From positions 1 through 64,000 of the IMG/VR virus record IMGVR_UViG_3300025928_000007: DNA of 64,000 nucleotides. One strand, written 5' to 3'. The DNA comes from a virus. The first letter of the stretch is position 1. Each line of letters opens with the position of its first letter. This document shows, one piece after another, positions 47,438 through 56,310 of the stretch. The position numbers were made by a program, and so were the translations under genes. A model generated the notes under the pieces. The model saw only the letters and a program-made list of their open reading frames with translations. It ran no database searches and was not told the DNA's origin.

Positions 47438-50400
47438 TCATCCTATTCCTAGGGCCGCATTACCATGCCGCTGCTTGTACTTCCGCAGGTTCTGCACGAT
47501 CCTGCGGGCGGCACCATCCGGGTCACTGTCTCCCTGGACGGTGATGTAGTACACGTCGCCGCCTCCGCCACCACGGCCTCCTCCCAGTGGCCGCACGTTC
47601 ACTACCTCCGGTACGTCACCGACACCGATGAGGGTCGGGGTGTTGAACACGCCATTCTTCAGGCCGCCGCCATACCAACTCACGGCCCTTTCATGATTGG
47701 CCGCGTTGACCGGGTTCCCATACACGTCACGGATATACCCGAACATCCAGCCAAGCTGCGCTCCCGCATGGGAGCCGCCCGCCGCCTGTGCGGCGAATGG
47801 CATCTTCGTCGGTGGCAGTGCCTGAGGAATGCCGTATGCACCGCTGGTTGGATTCCGGGCGAAGCGGTTGAACCCTGCCTCGCGCATTTCCAGGTAGACG
47901 AAGGATGGCCACATGGATGCTGGCCATGGGAACATCGACCTGGCAAGGCGCTCATTGGCAGCCGCATCGCCACCCAGGGCGTTCGAGCCACCGAACATTG
48001 ACGACTGCGCCGCAGAGATAGCCGACTTCGTGGCGGACTGCATCGCCTTGACCATGGCGGTCGTGAAGACTGCCTGGAAGTCGTAGTCATAGTTCTGGCT
48101 AGACTGGCCAGAGATAACGCCGAGGTCTCCCTGCCTGATAATACCACCCGCCGCGAACCCAGGAATCAGGCCGCGCAAATGGTCTACCGCACCCGCGTTA
48201 ACAAGCCTGGTCGGGACGACAAGCTCACCCTTGGACGCGCGCAGCAGAACATCATCGGCCGTGGGCGTAGTGCCGGTGTTGATATACGCACCCCGGGCCG
48301 CTGGCCGAAGATGGAACAGCCCGGTGTTCGACGGGTTGGACTTGTTGCCACCGAAGATACCACCCTGACCGCTGATGGTGAAGCTGCCGACACCCTTCTC
48401 AACAATGGAGATAGCGCGGCTCAGCGGGATGTGCAGAATCTTTGAGATCAGCGCGGCCATGTCGCCCGTGGACTGGTGTGCACGAGTACCGGTCTCGATG
48501 ATGCTCTTGATAAGGGCATCGGCCTTGGTCTTGGCCTCGACGCTGTTTCGGCCATACTGAGCGATGGCGGTACCATACGCCTTCGCCTTCGCCGTTACGC
48601 CGAAGTAGGCCATTTCCGCCATCTGGATATCACGAATCAGCGTGTTCGCGATATAGGTGCCCTGCGCCTCCATGGCACCACTCAGCAATGCCTCCTGCGT
48701 GGTGGCCTGGTTGGTGATAGCCTTCACCTTGGCGGTGGCGTCATGCGTGTTGCCCAGCCACTTCACCAGGTTCTTCATGGCGATAGGACCCTTGTAGCCT
48801 GCCTGCTCCGCTAGCCCGATAAGCTGGGCGGTGGCTTCCTGGCTGCCGCGTGCGTAGCGCAGTAGCGGTGCGATGGAGTCCTTGACGCCCGTGGTGAACA
48901 GGTTGGAACTGATACCCGCCGTGCGCCAGGTAGCGATCAGGTTCGACGTGTTGCCAATCTGCTCGGTGAACGCCTGGTTCAGCGCGATATCAGACTTGGT
49001 CAGGCCGTCAATGGCTGCATGTGAGAAGGTGAAGGCATCCTTCAGCCCGCCAATACTGGTACGGACGGTCACCGCGTTCTTGCCCGTAGCGGCCATGTCC
49101 GTCTTCAGGGTTTGCAAGCCCTGCGCGGTGGTGTCAAAGGCCGACTGGGTGCCGGTCATGTCCGAGGTGAACTGCTGCCATGCCTGGTTCAGCTTCTGCA
49201 TGGCGGTGTAGTTGTCCTGGACGAACCGGTCCAGCACCGACAGGTCGTTGCCCAGGGTGCCGCCGGTCTGGCCCATGGCCTTGTAGCCGCGAATGGTCGA
49301 GTTAATCTGGGTCGTGATGATGGCCCAGCCCTCGGCGGACTTGTCCTGCATCTCCTGCTCGGTGATACCGGCCGCATTCACCAGCGCCATCGCGTTCTTC
49401 TGGCCACCGTATGCCTTCGCCAGGCCGTTCATGCGGCCCGTGGTGAACTGAAGCTCCTGGTCGAATCGCGTGTACTGGCCCTGTGCGTCCTGTACCGCCT
49501 GTGCCTGCTCCCGGTATGCCGCGCTGACGACCTTGGTCTGGATGCCCGTGTGCAGGTTGACCTCAGTGGTGTACTTCTGGGTATCCGCCAGCTTACGCTG
49601 TGCCTGGGTCAGCCTAATGGCGGACTGCTGGACAGCCTCGTTCAGCCTGGTGATGCCCTGGCCCACCGTGGCGGAGTTGTCGATGTTCTTCTGTAGGACA
49701 TCGCCCCACTTCTGGGCGGCGGTCTCACTGCGGCTCAGCCAGACGACCAGCGCCGCGAGACCACCGATAGCGGCACCGACCCACAGTAGGGGGTTGACCG
49801 CGCTGATGGCCTCCATGACACCCGCGAATGCGAATGCCGCACCCTCGGCCAGGCCAAACTCGATGACGATCTGACCCAGCGTGAACAGGAAGATGCCGAT
49901 GTTCTTGATGGCCATTCCAAGTGCGGTGTTACCCAGGAAGATAATGGCCTTGCCCAGCGCCCATGCGACGGTCGCTCCCAGGCCAGCCCAGACGAAGAAC
50001 CCATGCACAGCCAGGCCCAGGCCAATGAACGGCTCGGCCACGCGAGAGACATACTCAGCCAGCTTCAGGAAGGCTGTGCCGAAGGTCAGCAGGTACTCAG
50101 CATAGCCCGGCACCACATGCAGAATGTTGCCGATTATGCCGAACAGGCTGGCGAAGCCATCGGTGATCTTCGCAAGGTCAGGAATGGCGTTCGACATGAA
50201 CTGGCCGAAGCCCTTGCCAGCGGTCAGTGCGACGGTCATGCGTGCGCCCAACTGCGTCAGCACGGTCGCCGCGCCCTTGGCCAGTGTCGCGAACAGCCCG
50301 GTGCGGTCGTTCATCACGGTCAGGGCGTCACCGAATAGCTGGTACACCGCAGGCTGGACGGCCTTGTGCAGTTGCTCAAGGTGCCCGGTCATCGGCGGAA

Positions 50401-51160
50401 TGGTCTTGCCGGTCGCGTCCATGACCGTGTGCAGGTTGGTCATATGGCGAACGACCGCTACCACGGCATCAGAGGCCGCGATACCGAATGCGGTCGCCGC
50501 TACCGTCGCGGGAATCCAGACAGCCAGGACTTCGATAATGGCGTCAGCCAGCAAGTGCAGGCCACCGATGGTGGCTAGCCCACCGAACAGTGCCACCTTG
50601 CCAGTGAACAGGCTCAGCCAGCCCCAGCCCTGACCGCGCGTGAACATCTTCCCGACGCGGTTTCCGGTGGTCTCGACTTCCTTGGCGGTGCTGGTCAGCC
50701 CGCTGCGGACCCGGCTGAATCCGGTTACCAGTTCGCCCAGGCGTGCATTCGTGGTATCCGTCTGCTGCCGCAACGTAACCAGGTCATGGCTGAGCATGTC
50801 GAAGTTGTTGTGCAGGGTCCGGATCATGGCCGCCAGGCCCGCACCACCGGAACCGATGTTCAGATCAACCGGGTTCTGCTTGACGAAGGCGCGGATCGCC
50901 GCCAGTTCCGTCTTGATCTTCGCGAGGGCCTCGGTAAGTCCTTCGATATTGAACTTCAGCGGTATGTCGGTCTTGAACTTCGACAGCGCAGTCAGGTCGG
51001 CCTTGACCTTGGTGACGGATGCCTTGTCCAGGTCCACGCCGACGTGCACCATGACGCGGCGCTTCTCAAGCTTGTCCGCCTCCTCATTGACAACCTTCAT
51101 CTTGGCAAGAGCATCCTTGCTCTCACCAAGAATCCGGAGTGTCACTGAGCGGATCGGCAC
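47438..51160 (-). CDS. tape measure protein with C-terminal transglycosylase domain
   Basis: This 1240-residue protein sets tail length. The N-terminus is charged and coiled (ESKDALAKMKVVNEEADKL), the middle has several hydrophobic stretches (about residues 190-260 and 370-480), and the C-terminal 170 residues contain an SLT-like region with REAGFNRFARNP and GAYGIPQALP, common in actinophage tape measures. GTG start 3 nt after the stop of the frameshifted chaperone. The SLT part may open peptidoglycan during DNA entry. Confidence 0.9.
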   Translation of the reverse strand: MPIRSVTLRILGESKDALAKMKVVNEEADKLEKRRVMVHVGVDLDKASVTKVKADLTALSKFKTDIPLKFNIEGLTEALAKIKTELAAIRAFVKQNPVDLNIGSGGAGLAAMIRTLHNNFDMLSHDLVTLRQQTDTTNARLGELVTGFSRVRSGLTSTAKEVETTGNRVGKMFTRGQGWGWLSLFTGKVALFGGLATIGGLHLLADAIIEVLAVWIPATVAATAFGIAASDAVVAVVRHMTNLHTVMDATGKTIPPMTGHLEQLHKAVQPAVYQLFGDALTVMNDRTGLFATLAKGAATVLTQLGARMTVALTAGKGFGQFMSNAIPDLAKITDGFASLFGIIGNILHVVPGYAEYLLTFGTAFLKLAEYVSRVAEPFIGLGLAVHGFFVWAGLGATVAWALGKAIIFLGNTALGMAIKNIGIFLFTLGQIVIEFGLAEGAAFAFAGVMEAISAVNPLLWVGAAIGGLAALVVWLSRSETAAQKWGDVLQKNIDNSATVGQGITRLNEAVQQSAIRLTQAQRKLADTQKYTTEVNLHTGIQTKVVSAAYREQAQAVQDAQGQYTRFDQELQFTTGRMNGLAKAYGGQKNAMALVNAAGITEQEMQDKSAEGWAIITTQINSTIRGYKAMGQTGGTLGNDLSVLDRFVQDNYTAMQKLNQAWQQFTSDMTGTQSAFDTTAQGLQTLKTDMAATGKNAVTVRTSIGGLKDAFTFSHAAIDGLTKSDIALNQAFTEQIGNTSNLIATWRTAGISSNLFTTGVKDSIAPLLRYARGSQEATAQLIGLAEQAGYKGPIAMKNLVKWLGNTHDATAKVKAITNQATTQEALLSGAMEAQGTYIANTLIRDIQMAEMAYFGVTAKAKAYGTAIAQYGRNSVEAKTKADALIKSIIETGTRAHQSTGDMAALISKILHIPLSRAISIVEKGVGSFTISGQGGIFGGNKSNPSNTGLFHLRPAARGAYINTGTTPTADDVLLRASKGELVVPTRLVNAGAVDHLRGLIPGFAAGGIIRQGDLGVISGQSSQNYDYDFQAVFTTAMVKAMQSATKSAISAAQSSMFGGSNALGGDAAANERLARSMFPWPASMWPSFVYLEMREAGFNRFARNPTSGAYGIPQALPPTKMPFAAQAAGGSHAGAQLGWMFGYIRDVYGNPVNAANHERAVSWYGGGLKNGVFNTPTLIGVGDVPEVVNVRPLGGGRGGGGGDVYYITVQGDSDPDGAARRIVQNLRKYKQRHGNAALGIG

Positions 51161-51163
51161 GGC

Positions 51164-51666
51164 TTATCCCTTCGGGCTGTTCTGCTTTGCGGCGGCCTCA
51201 ACGTACAAAACCATCTGCGCAAAGTCGGTCATGCGCAGATGGTCTATGCACGGTGGCGGACAATGGCAGTAGTGTGCGAGGTCACCAAGGTAACGCCGAC
51301 GCAACTCGATGGGACTACCTCCGTACAGCCTCACCGTATTCGGATCATGTCCGCGCCTTATTCGTCTTTTGGGCCGCCCGCCGCTTCCTTCTCGGCAGTC
51401 TCGGCGGCTTCCTTCGCTACGGCTTCCTGGACCGCATTAGTGAACTTAACGATCTTGAAGTTCACATCCTCGATCTGGATCTTCGGGTCATCCTGGGTGA
51501 CGATCATCCAGTAGATCGCACGCAGGGCGTCCGGATTACCATCGATCAGGCCCTGGTCCAGCGCGAGCAGTGTCAGCCCGAGTCTCTTGTAGATGACCGT
51601 GGCCTGCTCAAGGGTCAGTTCCTCAAGATCGAAGTTCAGTTCCTTGCCCTCGAAGCAAATCTTCAT
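51164..51666 (-). CDS. tail assembly chaperone, -1 frameshift product (gpGT-like)
   Basis: Reading complement(51367..51666) then re-reading base 51367 and continuing to 51164 gives 167 residues. The extension beyond the slip is 67 codons with no stop, ending in TAA 3 nt before the tape measure start. It contains plausible protein (ELRRRYLGDLAHYCHC, MTDFAQMVLYVEA). In lambda and many siphophages this fusion loads the tape measure protein. See the slippery site at 51367-51373. Confidence 0.82.
51358..51666 (-). CDS. tail assembly chaperone, short form (gpG-like)
   Basis: This 102-residue acidic protein (LDLEELTLEQATVIYKRLG near the start, Glu/Ala-rich end) lies between the head-tail genes and the tape measure, as gpG does. 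It terminates at TAA 7 nt after the slip site unless a -1 shift occurs. Confidence 0.82.
   Translation of the reverse strand: MKICFEGKELNFDLEELTLEQATVIYKRLGLTLLALDQGLIDGNPDALRAIYWMIVTQDDPKIQIEDVNFKIVKFTNAVQEAVAKEAAETAEKEAAGGPKDE
51367..51373 (-). promoter_or_regulatory. programmed -1 frameshift slippery site
   Basis: The RNA reads C-CCA-AAA in the chaperone frame, a textbook X-XXY-YYZ heptamer (CCCAAAA). It is 9 nt upstream of the zero-frame stop. Slipping back one base opens the 67-codon extension. Confidence 0.85.
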
Positions 51667-51683
51667 GCCTCTTGCCTCCTGTG

Positions 51684-52112
51684 TTACCTGTAGCCAGACT
51701 CTCTGGCCCAGACTGCGATTGCGATATCCGCATACCTCTCGCAGGCGTCCTGTCCTGCCTGCTCTGCGGCTTCCTCAAGGAAGGGGAAGAATGGCTGGTC
51801 ATACCAGTTCAGCCATCCATCCGTTCCTGGTGGCCCATGCGCGAACAGGGGGTGACGTGCGCCCTTGGTCTCGAACATGTAGGCGTTGGGTGCCTGCTGG
51901 CCGCCGGGACCGCCCGCGCTCACGTATGCGATGGTTCTGGCCTCCGAGAATCCCGCCGTCAGGTAGGACTGGATTGACGGTGGAATCTTCTTCGAGCCGA
52001 TATAGGGCCGGGTAGAGTTCGGCCGCGCCCGCACGATCTCCTTCGCCTTGCGGGCGATGACTCCAGCGGCGGCCCGCAACCCCATCCGGTCACCCTGGAT
52101 GGAGATACCCAT
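51684..52112 (-). CDS. head-tail connector/tail completion protein (HK97 gp10-like)
   Basis: This 142-residue protein has a basic N-terminal helix (AAGVIARKAKEIVRARP) and a later PFFPFLEEAAEQAGQDACERYADIA end, similar to gp10-like or minor tail proteins. It is placed just upstream of the chaperones. Family assignment tentative. Confidence 0.55.
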   Translation of the reverse strand: MGISIQGDRMGLRAAAGVIARKAKEIVRARPNSTRPYIGSKKIPPSIQSYLTAGFSEARTIAYVSAGGPGGQQAPNAYMFETKGARHPLFAHGPPGTDGWLNWYDQPFFPFLEEAAEQAGQDACERYADIAIAVWARESGYR

Positions 52113-52489
52113 CAGGTCACTGCACCTGGCAGGAAGTAGGTGCCAGCAGTGCTGCCGGTGTAGACGGACAGCGTGAAGTTCACCAGCCCGTTCGTGTCGT
52201 TATATACAGACGGCTGGAATGGACCGAACAGGTAGACGCCGCTGGATGTCAGTGCACCCGAGGTGAATAGCGGAGTGCCGATCAGGCTGCCAAGGACACC
52301 GCGTTCGAACAGGAAGCTGATCGTCGGGGTGATCGCTCCTAGTACGAGCCGCAGCAGGATCGCGCCATTGTTCGGGAAGGTCACGCCACCACCAGCGGCG
52401 ATGGATGTCGGCTCCGACGCCGGTAGCTGGGTAGGCGACGTAAAGCTGGTGGTGATGTTCGCTGTTGCTGCTGGCAGGGCGACGGCCAT
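52112..52489 (-). CDS. hypothetical virion protein
   Basis: This 125-residue protein is beta-rich with many Thr, Ser and Pro. It lies between the major tail protein and the gp10-like gene, so it is probably structural. No family was recognised. Confidence 0.55.
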   Translation of the reverse strand: MAVALPAATANITTSFTSPTQLPASEPTSIAAGGGVTFPNNGAILLRLVLGAITPTISFLFERGVLGSLIGTPLFTSGALTSSGVYLFGPFQPSVYNDTNGLVNFTLSVYTGSTAGTYFLPGAVT

Positions 52490-52504
52490 TTCTTACTCCT
52501 GGGG

Positions 52505-53581
52505 TCAGATTGTGTCGAGCGTCTGGTAGGTGATCTGAATCTGCGGGTTGGTCTCGTCGTCTAGGCCGGTGAAGCCGACGCTCTGGGTCACCAGCGCGGG
52601 ACCGCCAGCCTTAGGAGACTCACCGTCCAGCTTGATGTTCGGGATGATGATGTCGAGCAGTTCCGGAGCACCACCAGAGGTACCCACGGTAGGACCGGTG
52701 AACTTCAGTTCCAGCGCCAGTGAGGTGTCGCCAGCGAAGGCGTTGTACATCGTCGCGGCGGCCAGCCATTCCGCCGTGAAGGTTCCGGTGATCTGGCGGA
52801 AGCCGTTCTCGATGGGCTCCGCCGCGAAGCCTCCACCACCCAGGAAGTACCGGGTGTCATCGAAGGCGACCGTGTGCTTGATGCTCGCGTCCTTGATGTT
52901 CGCCAGGGTGGTCGCACCGGACAGGGATACCACACCGGAGGCCAGCGTCGGTGTACCCGTTAGCAGGTTCGCCTCACGGAAGTGGAAGATGTCCATGCCG
53001 GGGGTGACCGTGAAGGTGGCCAGTGCGGGCACGGAGCCGTTCAGCGGGTCGGAGTTACCCGCGCCGCCAAGCTCGTTCCTGCCGTCAATGGTCAGGTCAA
53101 GCTCAGCCAGCGCGCCAGAGGCGACGTTGATCGTCCATTCAGAAATCTTGCACCCGACGTATGTGAATGGCATGACGGTGCCATCGGTGGTCGGGATGCC
53201 CTTCTGGAAGGTCAGCGAGTGACCACCAAGGTTACCCGGCTGGTGAATGGCCTTCTGGACCGTGGTGGTGCCGATCTGGGTCAGGGTCGCGTTCGACTGG
53301 CCATAGGAGCCCAGCATGGCGAACAGGAGCTTGTTCAGCCTGCGAGTCTGGAGGTCCATCGTGATGCCGCCACCGGCATCATAGTTCGTCAGAACTCGAC
53401 GCCCGGCACGGTCGTACAGGCCACCACCATGAAGGCCCTGGCCCTGTACCGTGGTCTTGGACAGAGCGAGCGTCTCCGACTTGAACTCCAGCGGCAGTGC
53501 TGAAGCAAGCGACGGCGCTACCCCATATGTCGTCTCGTCTGTGTAGACAAGCTGGGAGGCGATGCCTGAGCCGATAGCCAT
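52505..53581 (-). CDS. major tail protein
   Basis: This 358-residue protein has the usual start for large siphophage tail-tube proteins (SQLVYTDETTYGVAP, then PLEFKSETLALSKTTVQGQ). The body is beta-rich, ending with NPQIQITYQTLDTI. Gene order (after connectors, before chaperones) supports tail-tube subunit. Confidence 0.82.
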   Translation of the reverse strand: MAIGSGIASQLVYTDETTYGVAPSLASALPLEFKSETLALSKTTVQGQGLHGGGLYDRAGRRVLTNYDAGGGITMDLQTRRLNKLLFAMLGSYGQSNATLTQIGTTTVQKAIHQPGNLGGHSLTFQKGIPTTDGTVMPFTYVGCKISEWTINVASGALAELDLTIDGRNELGGAGNSDPLNGSVPALATFTVTPGMDIFHFREANLLTGTPTLASGVVSLSGATTLANIKDASIKHTVAFDDTRYFLGGGGFAAEPIENGFRQITGTFTAEWLAAATMYNAFAGDTSLALELKFTGPTVGTSGGAPELLDIIIPNIKLDGESPKAGGPALVTQSVGFTGLDDETNPQIQITYQTLDTI

Positions 53582-53583
53582 GG

Positions 53584-53865
53584 TCAGCCCTTACCCTTCC
53601 TTGTGGTCTTCGTGGTCTTCGCGGGCACTTCGTCATCCACGAAGTCATGTTCCGGCAGCGCCACAGGTTCGTCTTCCTTATCGGCTGGCGGCTCCGCTAG
53701 CCCCCTTGCCTCATCCGATACTGTAGGCAGCGTGAAATCGCTTACGCGGTTACCGTCCTCATCCACCTCAGCGAAGTAGAGCGGAGAGAACTCGACACCA
53801 TCGGGCACCACTACGATCTCGCCCTTCTTATGAAGGCCGAAATCCTGTAGATGTACCAGTCTCAT
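53584..53865 (-). CDS. hypothetical protein
   Basis: This 93-residue protein has a small beta-like start (VHLQDFGLHKKGEIVVVP) and a disordered Lys/Thr/Pro/Glu-rich end. It is placed between the tail terminator candidate and the major tail protein. Function unknown. Confidence 0.55.
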   Translation of the reverse strand: MRLVHLQDFGLHKKGEIVVVPDGVEFSPLYFAEVDEDGNRVSDFTLPTVSDEARGLAEPPADKEDEPVALPEHDFVDDEVPAKTTKTTRKGKG

Positions 53866-53873
53866 GTCGCTCC

Positions 53874-54359
53874 TTAGAACTTGGTGTCAACGCGCTGTGC
53901 GCCATGAATCTTGAAATCGATGGTGCCCACCGATCCGCCGCCGGTACCACTGCCGCCTGTGGTGGTGTCAGGCACGAACTCGTAGTCGGTCAGGTATGCC
54001 CACCGAACCGGGCCGGTATTGTCGCCTGGGTTAGCCGGTGGCACCGCGAGTGTGTAGTTGTTGGCAATCGCCTCGGTGAGGATGTTGAATGCGGCTAGGG
54101 CCTCAGTCTCGCGGGCATCGAAGTCGATATCTCCCTGCCAGCTTGAGACACAGCAACTGATGTCCCATTCTTCCTCGACCCGGTATGCCGGGCTGAGTTC
54201 CGCTGACGACTGCAATGCGGTCCAGCCGTATATCTGCACCGTCAGCGGGGCTGAGAACACGCCCATGCGCTTGCCGTACCAGAAGAAGGTGTCATCCGGA
54301 AGCAGCGGCTGCCAGATGGTGAGCAGGTTCTTCCGGGCCTGTACGACCTGAATGCTCAT
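53874..54359 (-). CDS. tail terminator/head-tail joining candidate
   Basis: This 161-residue protein lies just before the major tail gene, where tail terminators usually are. It has Trp/Tyr-rich strands (FFWYGKRMGVFSAP) and a central helix (ETEALAAFNILTEAI) as in such proteins. Assignment by position and size. Confidence 0.55.
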   Translation of the reverse strand: MSIQVVQARKNLLTIWQPLLPDDTFFWYGKRMGVFSAPLTVQIYGWTALQSSAELSPAYRVEEEWDISCCVSSWQGDIDFDARETEALAAFNILTEAIANNYTLAVPPANPGDNTGPVRWAYLTDYEFVPDTTTGGSGTGGGSVGTIDFKIHGAQRVDTKF

Positions 54360-54374
54360 GCCTCGTCCTTACTG

Positions 54375-54728
54375 TCAGAACTGCGCTGGCCACTGGGTCT
54401 TTAGCTGGTCCTGGACCGTGGTACCGCCGTACAGTTCTGGTGACTGGTTGTGGCCGGTTACGGTGATGGACAGCGAGCCGGATGTGGTGGTGCCTGCGGT
54501 GTCGGTAATGCTCAGGGTGAAGGTGAACTTACCCGTCGCTGTTGGCGTGCCCGATAGCCGCAGCTTGTCGGAGGCACTCACGGTGATCCCCGGCGGCAGC
54601 GCACCCGTAGCCACGGTGGTGGCGGTAATAGCCGTAGCATTACCCGTAGTGGCGATACCCGCCTCGTATGCCTCGTTGACGCGGCCGGTCGGGAACTTGG
54701 TGGTCTGGATGACGATGTCTGCTGCCAC
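54375..54728 (-). CDS. single Ig-like (putative-Ig) domain protein A
   Basis: This 117-residue protein is one Ig-like domain of the He_PIG type: GALPPGITVSASDKLRLSG, TPTATGKFTFTLSITDTAG. It is a tandem paralogue of the next gene. Ig-like proteins on capsids or tails usually bind surfaces weakly and reversibly. Confidence 0.72.
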   Translation of the reverse strand: MAADIVIQTTKFPTGRVNEAYEAGIATTGNATAITATTVATGALPPGITVSASDKLRLSGTPTATGKFTFTLSITDTAGTTTSGSLSITVTGHNQSPELYGGTTVQDQLKTQWPAQF

Positions 54729-54741
54729 TGGTTAACTCCTG

Positions 54742-55089
54742 TCAGAACTCAGTCGGCCACTGCACCTGAAGCTGGGTCAGCAACGGCGCGGCGCGGACCA
54801 CGGACGGCCCCGGCTGGTTGTGGATGGTGATCTGGTAGGACGGTGATACCACCGCACCCGCCGTGTCGGTCAGTGACAGCGTGAAGGTGAACACTCCCGC
54901 CGTGGTGGGACGCCCCGTGATCCTGATGTGATCAGTGGCGTTCACTACAAGACCGGCGGGAAGCGCACCCGTGTTCACCGTGCCGACTGTCACCGCCGTG
55001 GCGGCCAGTGATAGCGCGAGCCCGGCCTCATAGGGCACGTTAACGAAGCCGTCCGGAAGAAGAACGGTCTTGTAGACGATGTCAGCCAT
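54742..55089 (-). CDS. single Ig-like (putative-Ig) domain protein B
   Basis: This 115-residue protein parallels its neighbour over its full length (both start with DIV, share GALPAG/GALPPG and TFTLSLTDTAG, and end with QWP followed by F). The two genes arose by duplication and then diverged. A decoration role is inferred. Confidence 0.72.
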   Translation of the reverse strand: MADIVYKTVLLPDGFVNVPYEAGLALSLAATAVTVGTVNTGALPAGLVVNATDHIRITGRPTTAGVFTFTLSLTDTAGAVVSPSYQITIHNQPGPSVVRAAPLLTQLQVQWPTEF

Positions 55090-55112
55090 TGATCAATCCT
55101 TCGGCGTAGTGG

Positions 55113-55358
55113 TCAAGCCTCGTCGCGGACGGAGCCCGGCCAGAGTCGTTCGATTGCCAGTTCGGCGTCGAAGTGCTCGCTGCCCGGATCGGCAGTCCTT
55201 AGCTCGCGCTGGCGGCTCTCATGTGCCCTCTCCAGGCGCTCCTTCAGTTCGTCGCGCTCCTTGCGGAGTGCGGCGGTGTCATCGGTCTTCGCAGCGGCCG
55301 GTGCTGCGGGTGCCTTCGCCTTCGCAGCGGCCGGTGCGCGCTCTGGGGTCTCGGTCAT
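55113..55358 (-). CDS. small Ala/Lys-rich coiled-coil protein
   Basis: This 81-residue protein has an Ala/Lys/Pro tail at its start and a charged helix (RKERDELKERLERAHESRQR). It overlaps the preceding gene by 4 nt. It may be a small structural or scaffold-linked protein. Confidence 0.52.
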   Translation of the reverse strand: MTETPERAPAAAKAKAPAAPAAAKTDDTAALRKERDELKERLERAHESRQRELRTADPGSEHFDAELAIERLWPGSVRDEA

Positions 55359-55570
55359 GACTCGTCTCCCATTCCAGCCGGGCTGTCTAGGCCATGCGCC
55401 CGGCGAATCTTCTCGTGATGCTCCACGTCCATGTACTCGCCACGCTCAATGGCGGCGAGCTTCGCCTCGGCCGCCGCTATGACGGGATGACGCGGGACGC
55501 TGTTCGCCTGGAACTCGTCAGCCTCGCGCTGCTCGGCGCTCCTGGTGTCCGGTGCTTCCTTGTCAGCCAT
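55355..55570 (-). CDS. small hypothetical protein
   Basis: This 71-residue protein is Glu/Ala/His-rich and helical in the middle (AAAEAKLAAIERGEYMD). It is coupled to the next gene by ATGA. Function unknown. Confidence 0.52.
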   Translation of the reverse strand: MADKEAPDTRSAEQREADEFQANSVPRHPVIAAAEAKLAAIERGEYMDVEHHEKIRRAHGLDSPAGMGDES

Positions 55571-55583
55571 TGCTGTCCTTCCT

Positions 55584-56228
55584 TTATCCGATGATCGGGG
55601 CCGCGCGATACGGCTTGATCATTTCGAGAATCCTGTACGGGACTCCGTAGGTGGGCATTACGACGCCCGCCGCCGGTCCTGAACGGGCCATGTCCTGGTC
55701 AATCGCCGCATAGCCATACTGTGAGGTCTGCTGGGCTGAGCGCTGCATCGCACCCTGCCACCATTCAGCGATCAACTCAAGCTCGGCAAGCTGAATGATC
55801 GGCGGGACCGGGTTCCTGCCTGCGGTGTAGACCACCCTAATGTTCCCTGTGCCAGGAACGAAGGGGACTACCACATTGCCGGAACTTCGCCGGGTGATGT
55901 AGCCATCCTGCTCGGACTCAATCGAGTAGGCGTACTGGCTGCTCACGACCGGGCTATTCGCCTGGACATAGTCCAGTTCGAATGTGGCGAACCCCCAGCC
56001 TTCCTCGATTGACTCGATGGAAATGATCGGGGTGTTCCAGAGGAAGATCGAGGTCTCTCCGCCGTCATAGCTCTCATCAAACAACTGCGGGACATTGTTG
56101 CCGGTCTCCCGGCGCATGACCTCATCAGCGGCGTCGATGTAAATCTGGAGGTGCAGGTCGTCAGCGGTGTCGGCAGGAGGGTACCTCAGATGTGCTCGCA
56201 CCTGGTCAAGGGTGACGATGTTCGCCAT
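55584..56228 (-). CDS. head-tail connector (gp6-like)
   Basis: This 214-residue protein starts like HK97 gp6-type connectors (VTLDQVRAHLRYPPADTADD, then LQIYIDAADEVMRRETG). Beta strands and a terminal helix follow. It lies directly after the capsid gene, as expected for the ring below the portal. Confidence 0.75.
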   Translation of the reverse strand: MANIVTLDQVRAHLRYPPADTADDLHLQIYIDAADEVMRRETGNNVPQLFDESYDGGETSIFLWNTPIISIESIEEGWGFATFELDYVQANSPVVSSQYAYSIESEQDGYITRRSSGNVVVPFVPGTGNIRVVYTAGRNPVPPIIQLAELELIAEWWQGAMQRSAQQTSQYGYAAIDQDMARSGPAAGVVMPTYGVPYRILEMIKPYRAAPIIG

Positions 56229-56265
56229 CTGAGGCTCCCAACTGCGCTCCTACGATTAGTGAGAC

Positions 56266-56307
56266 GGGATGGGCGAGGGCGAGGCATTCCACTCGCCCAC
56301 CCCATCC
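56266..56307 (-). terminator. hairpin downstream of the capsid gene
   Basis: GGGATGGGCGAG (56266-56277) pairs with CTCGCCCACCCCATCC (56292-56307, one bulge) in the 82-nt gap after the major capsid gene. There is no U-tract; it may trim or partly terminate the abundant capsid message. Confidence 0.5.
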
Positions 56308-56310
56308 AGA

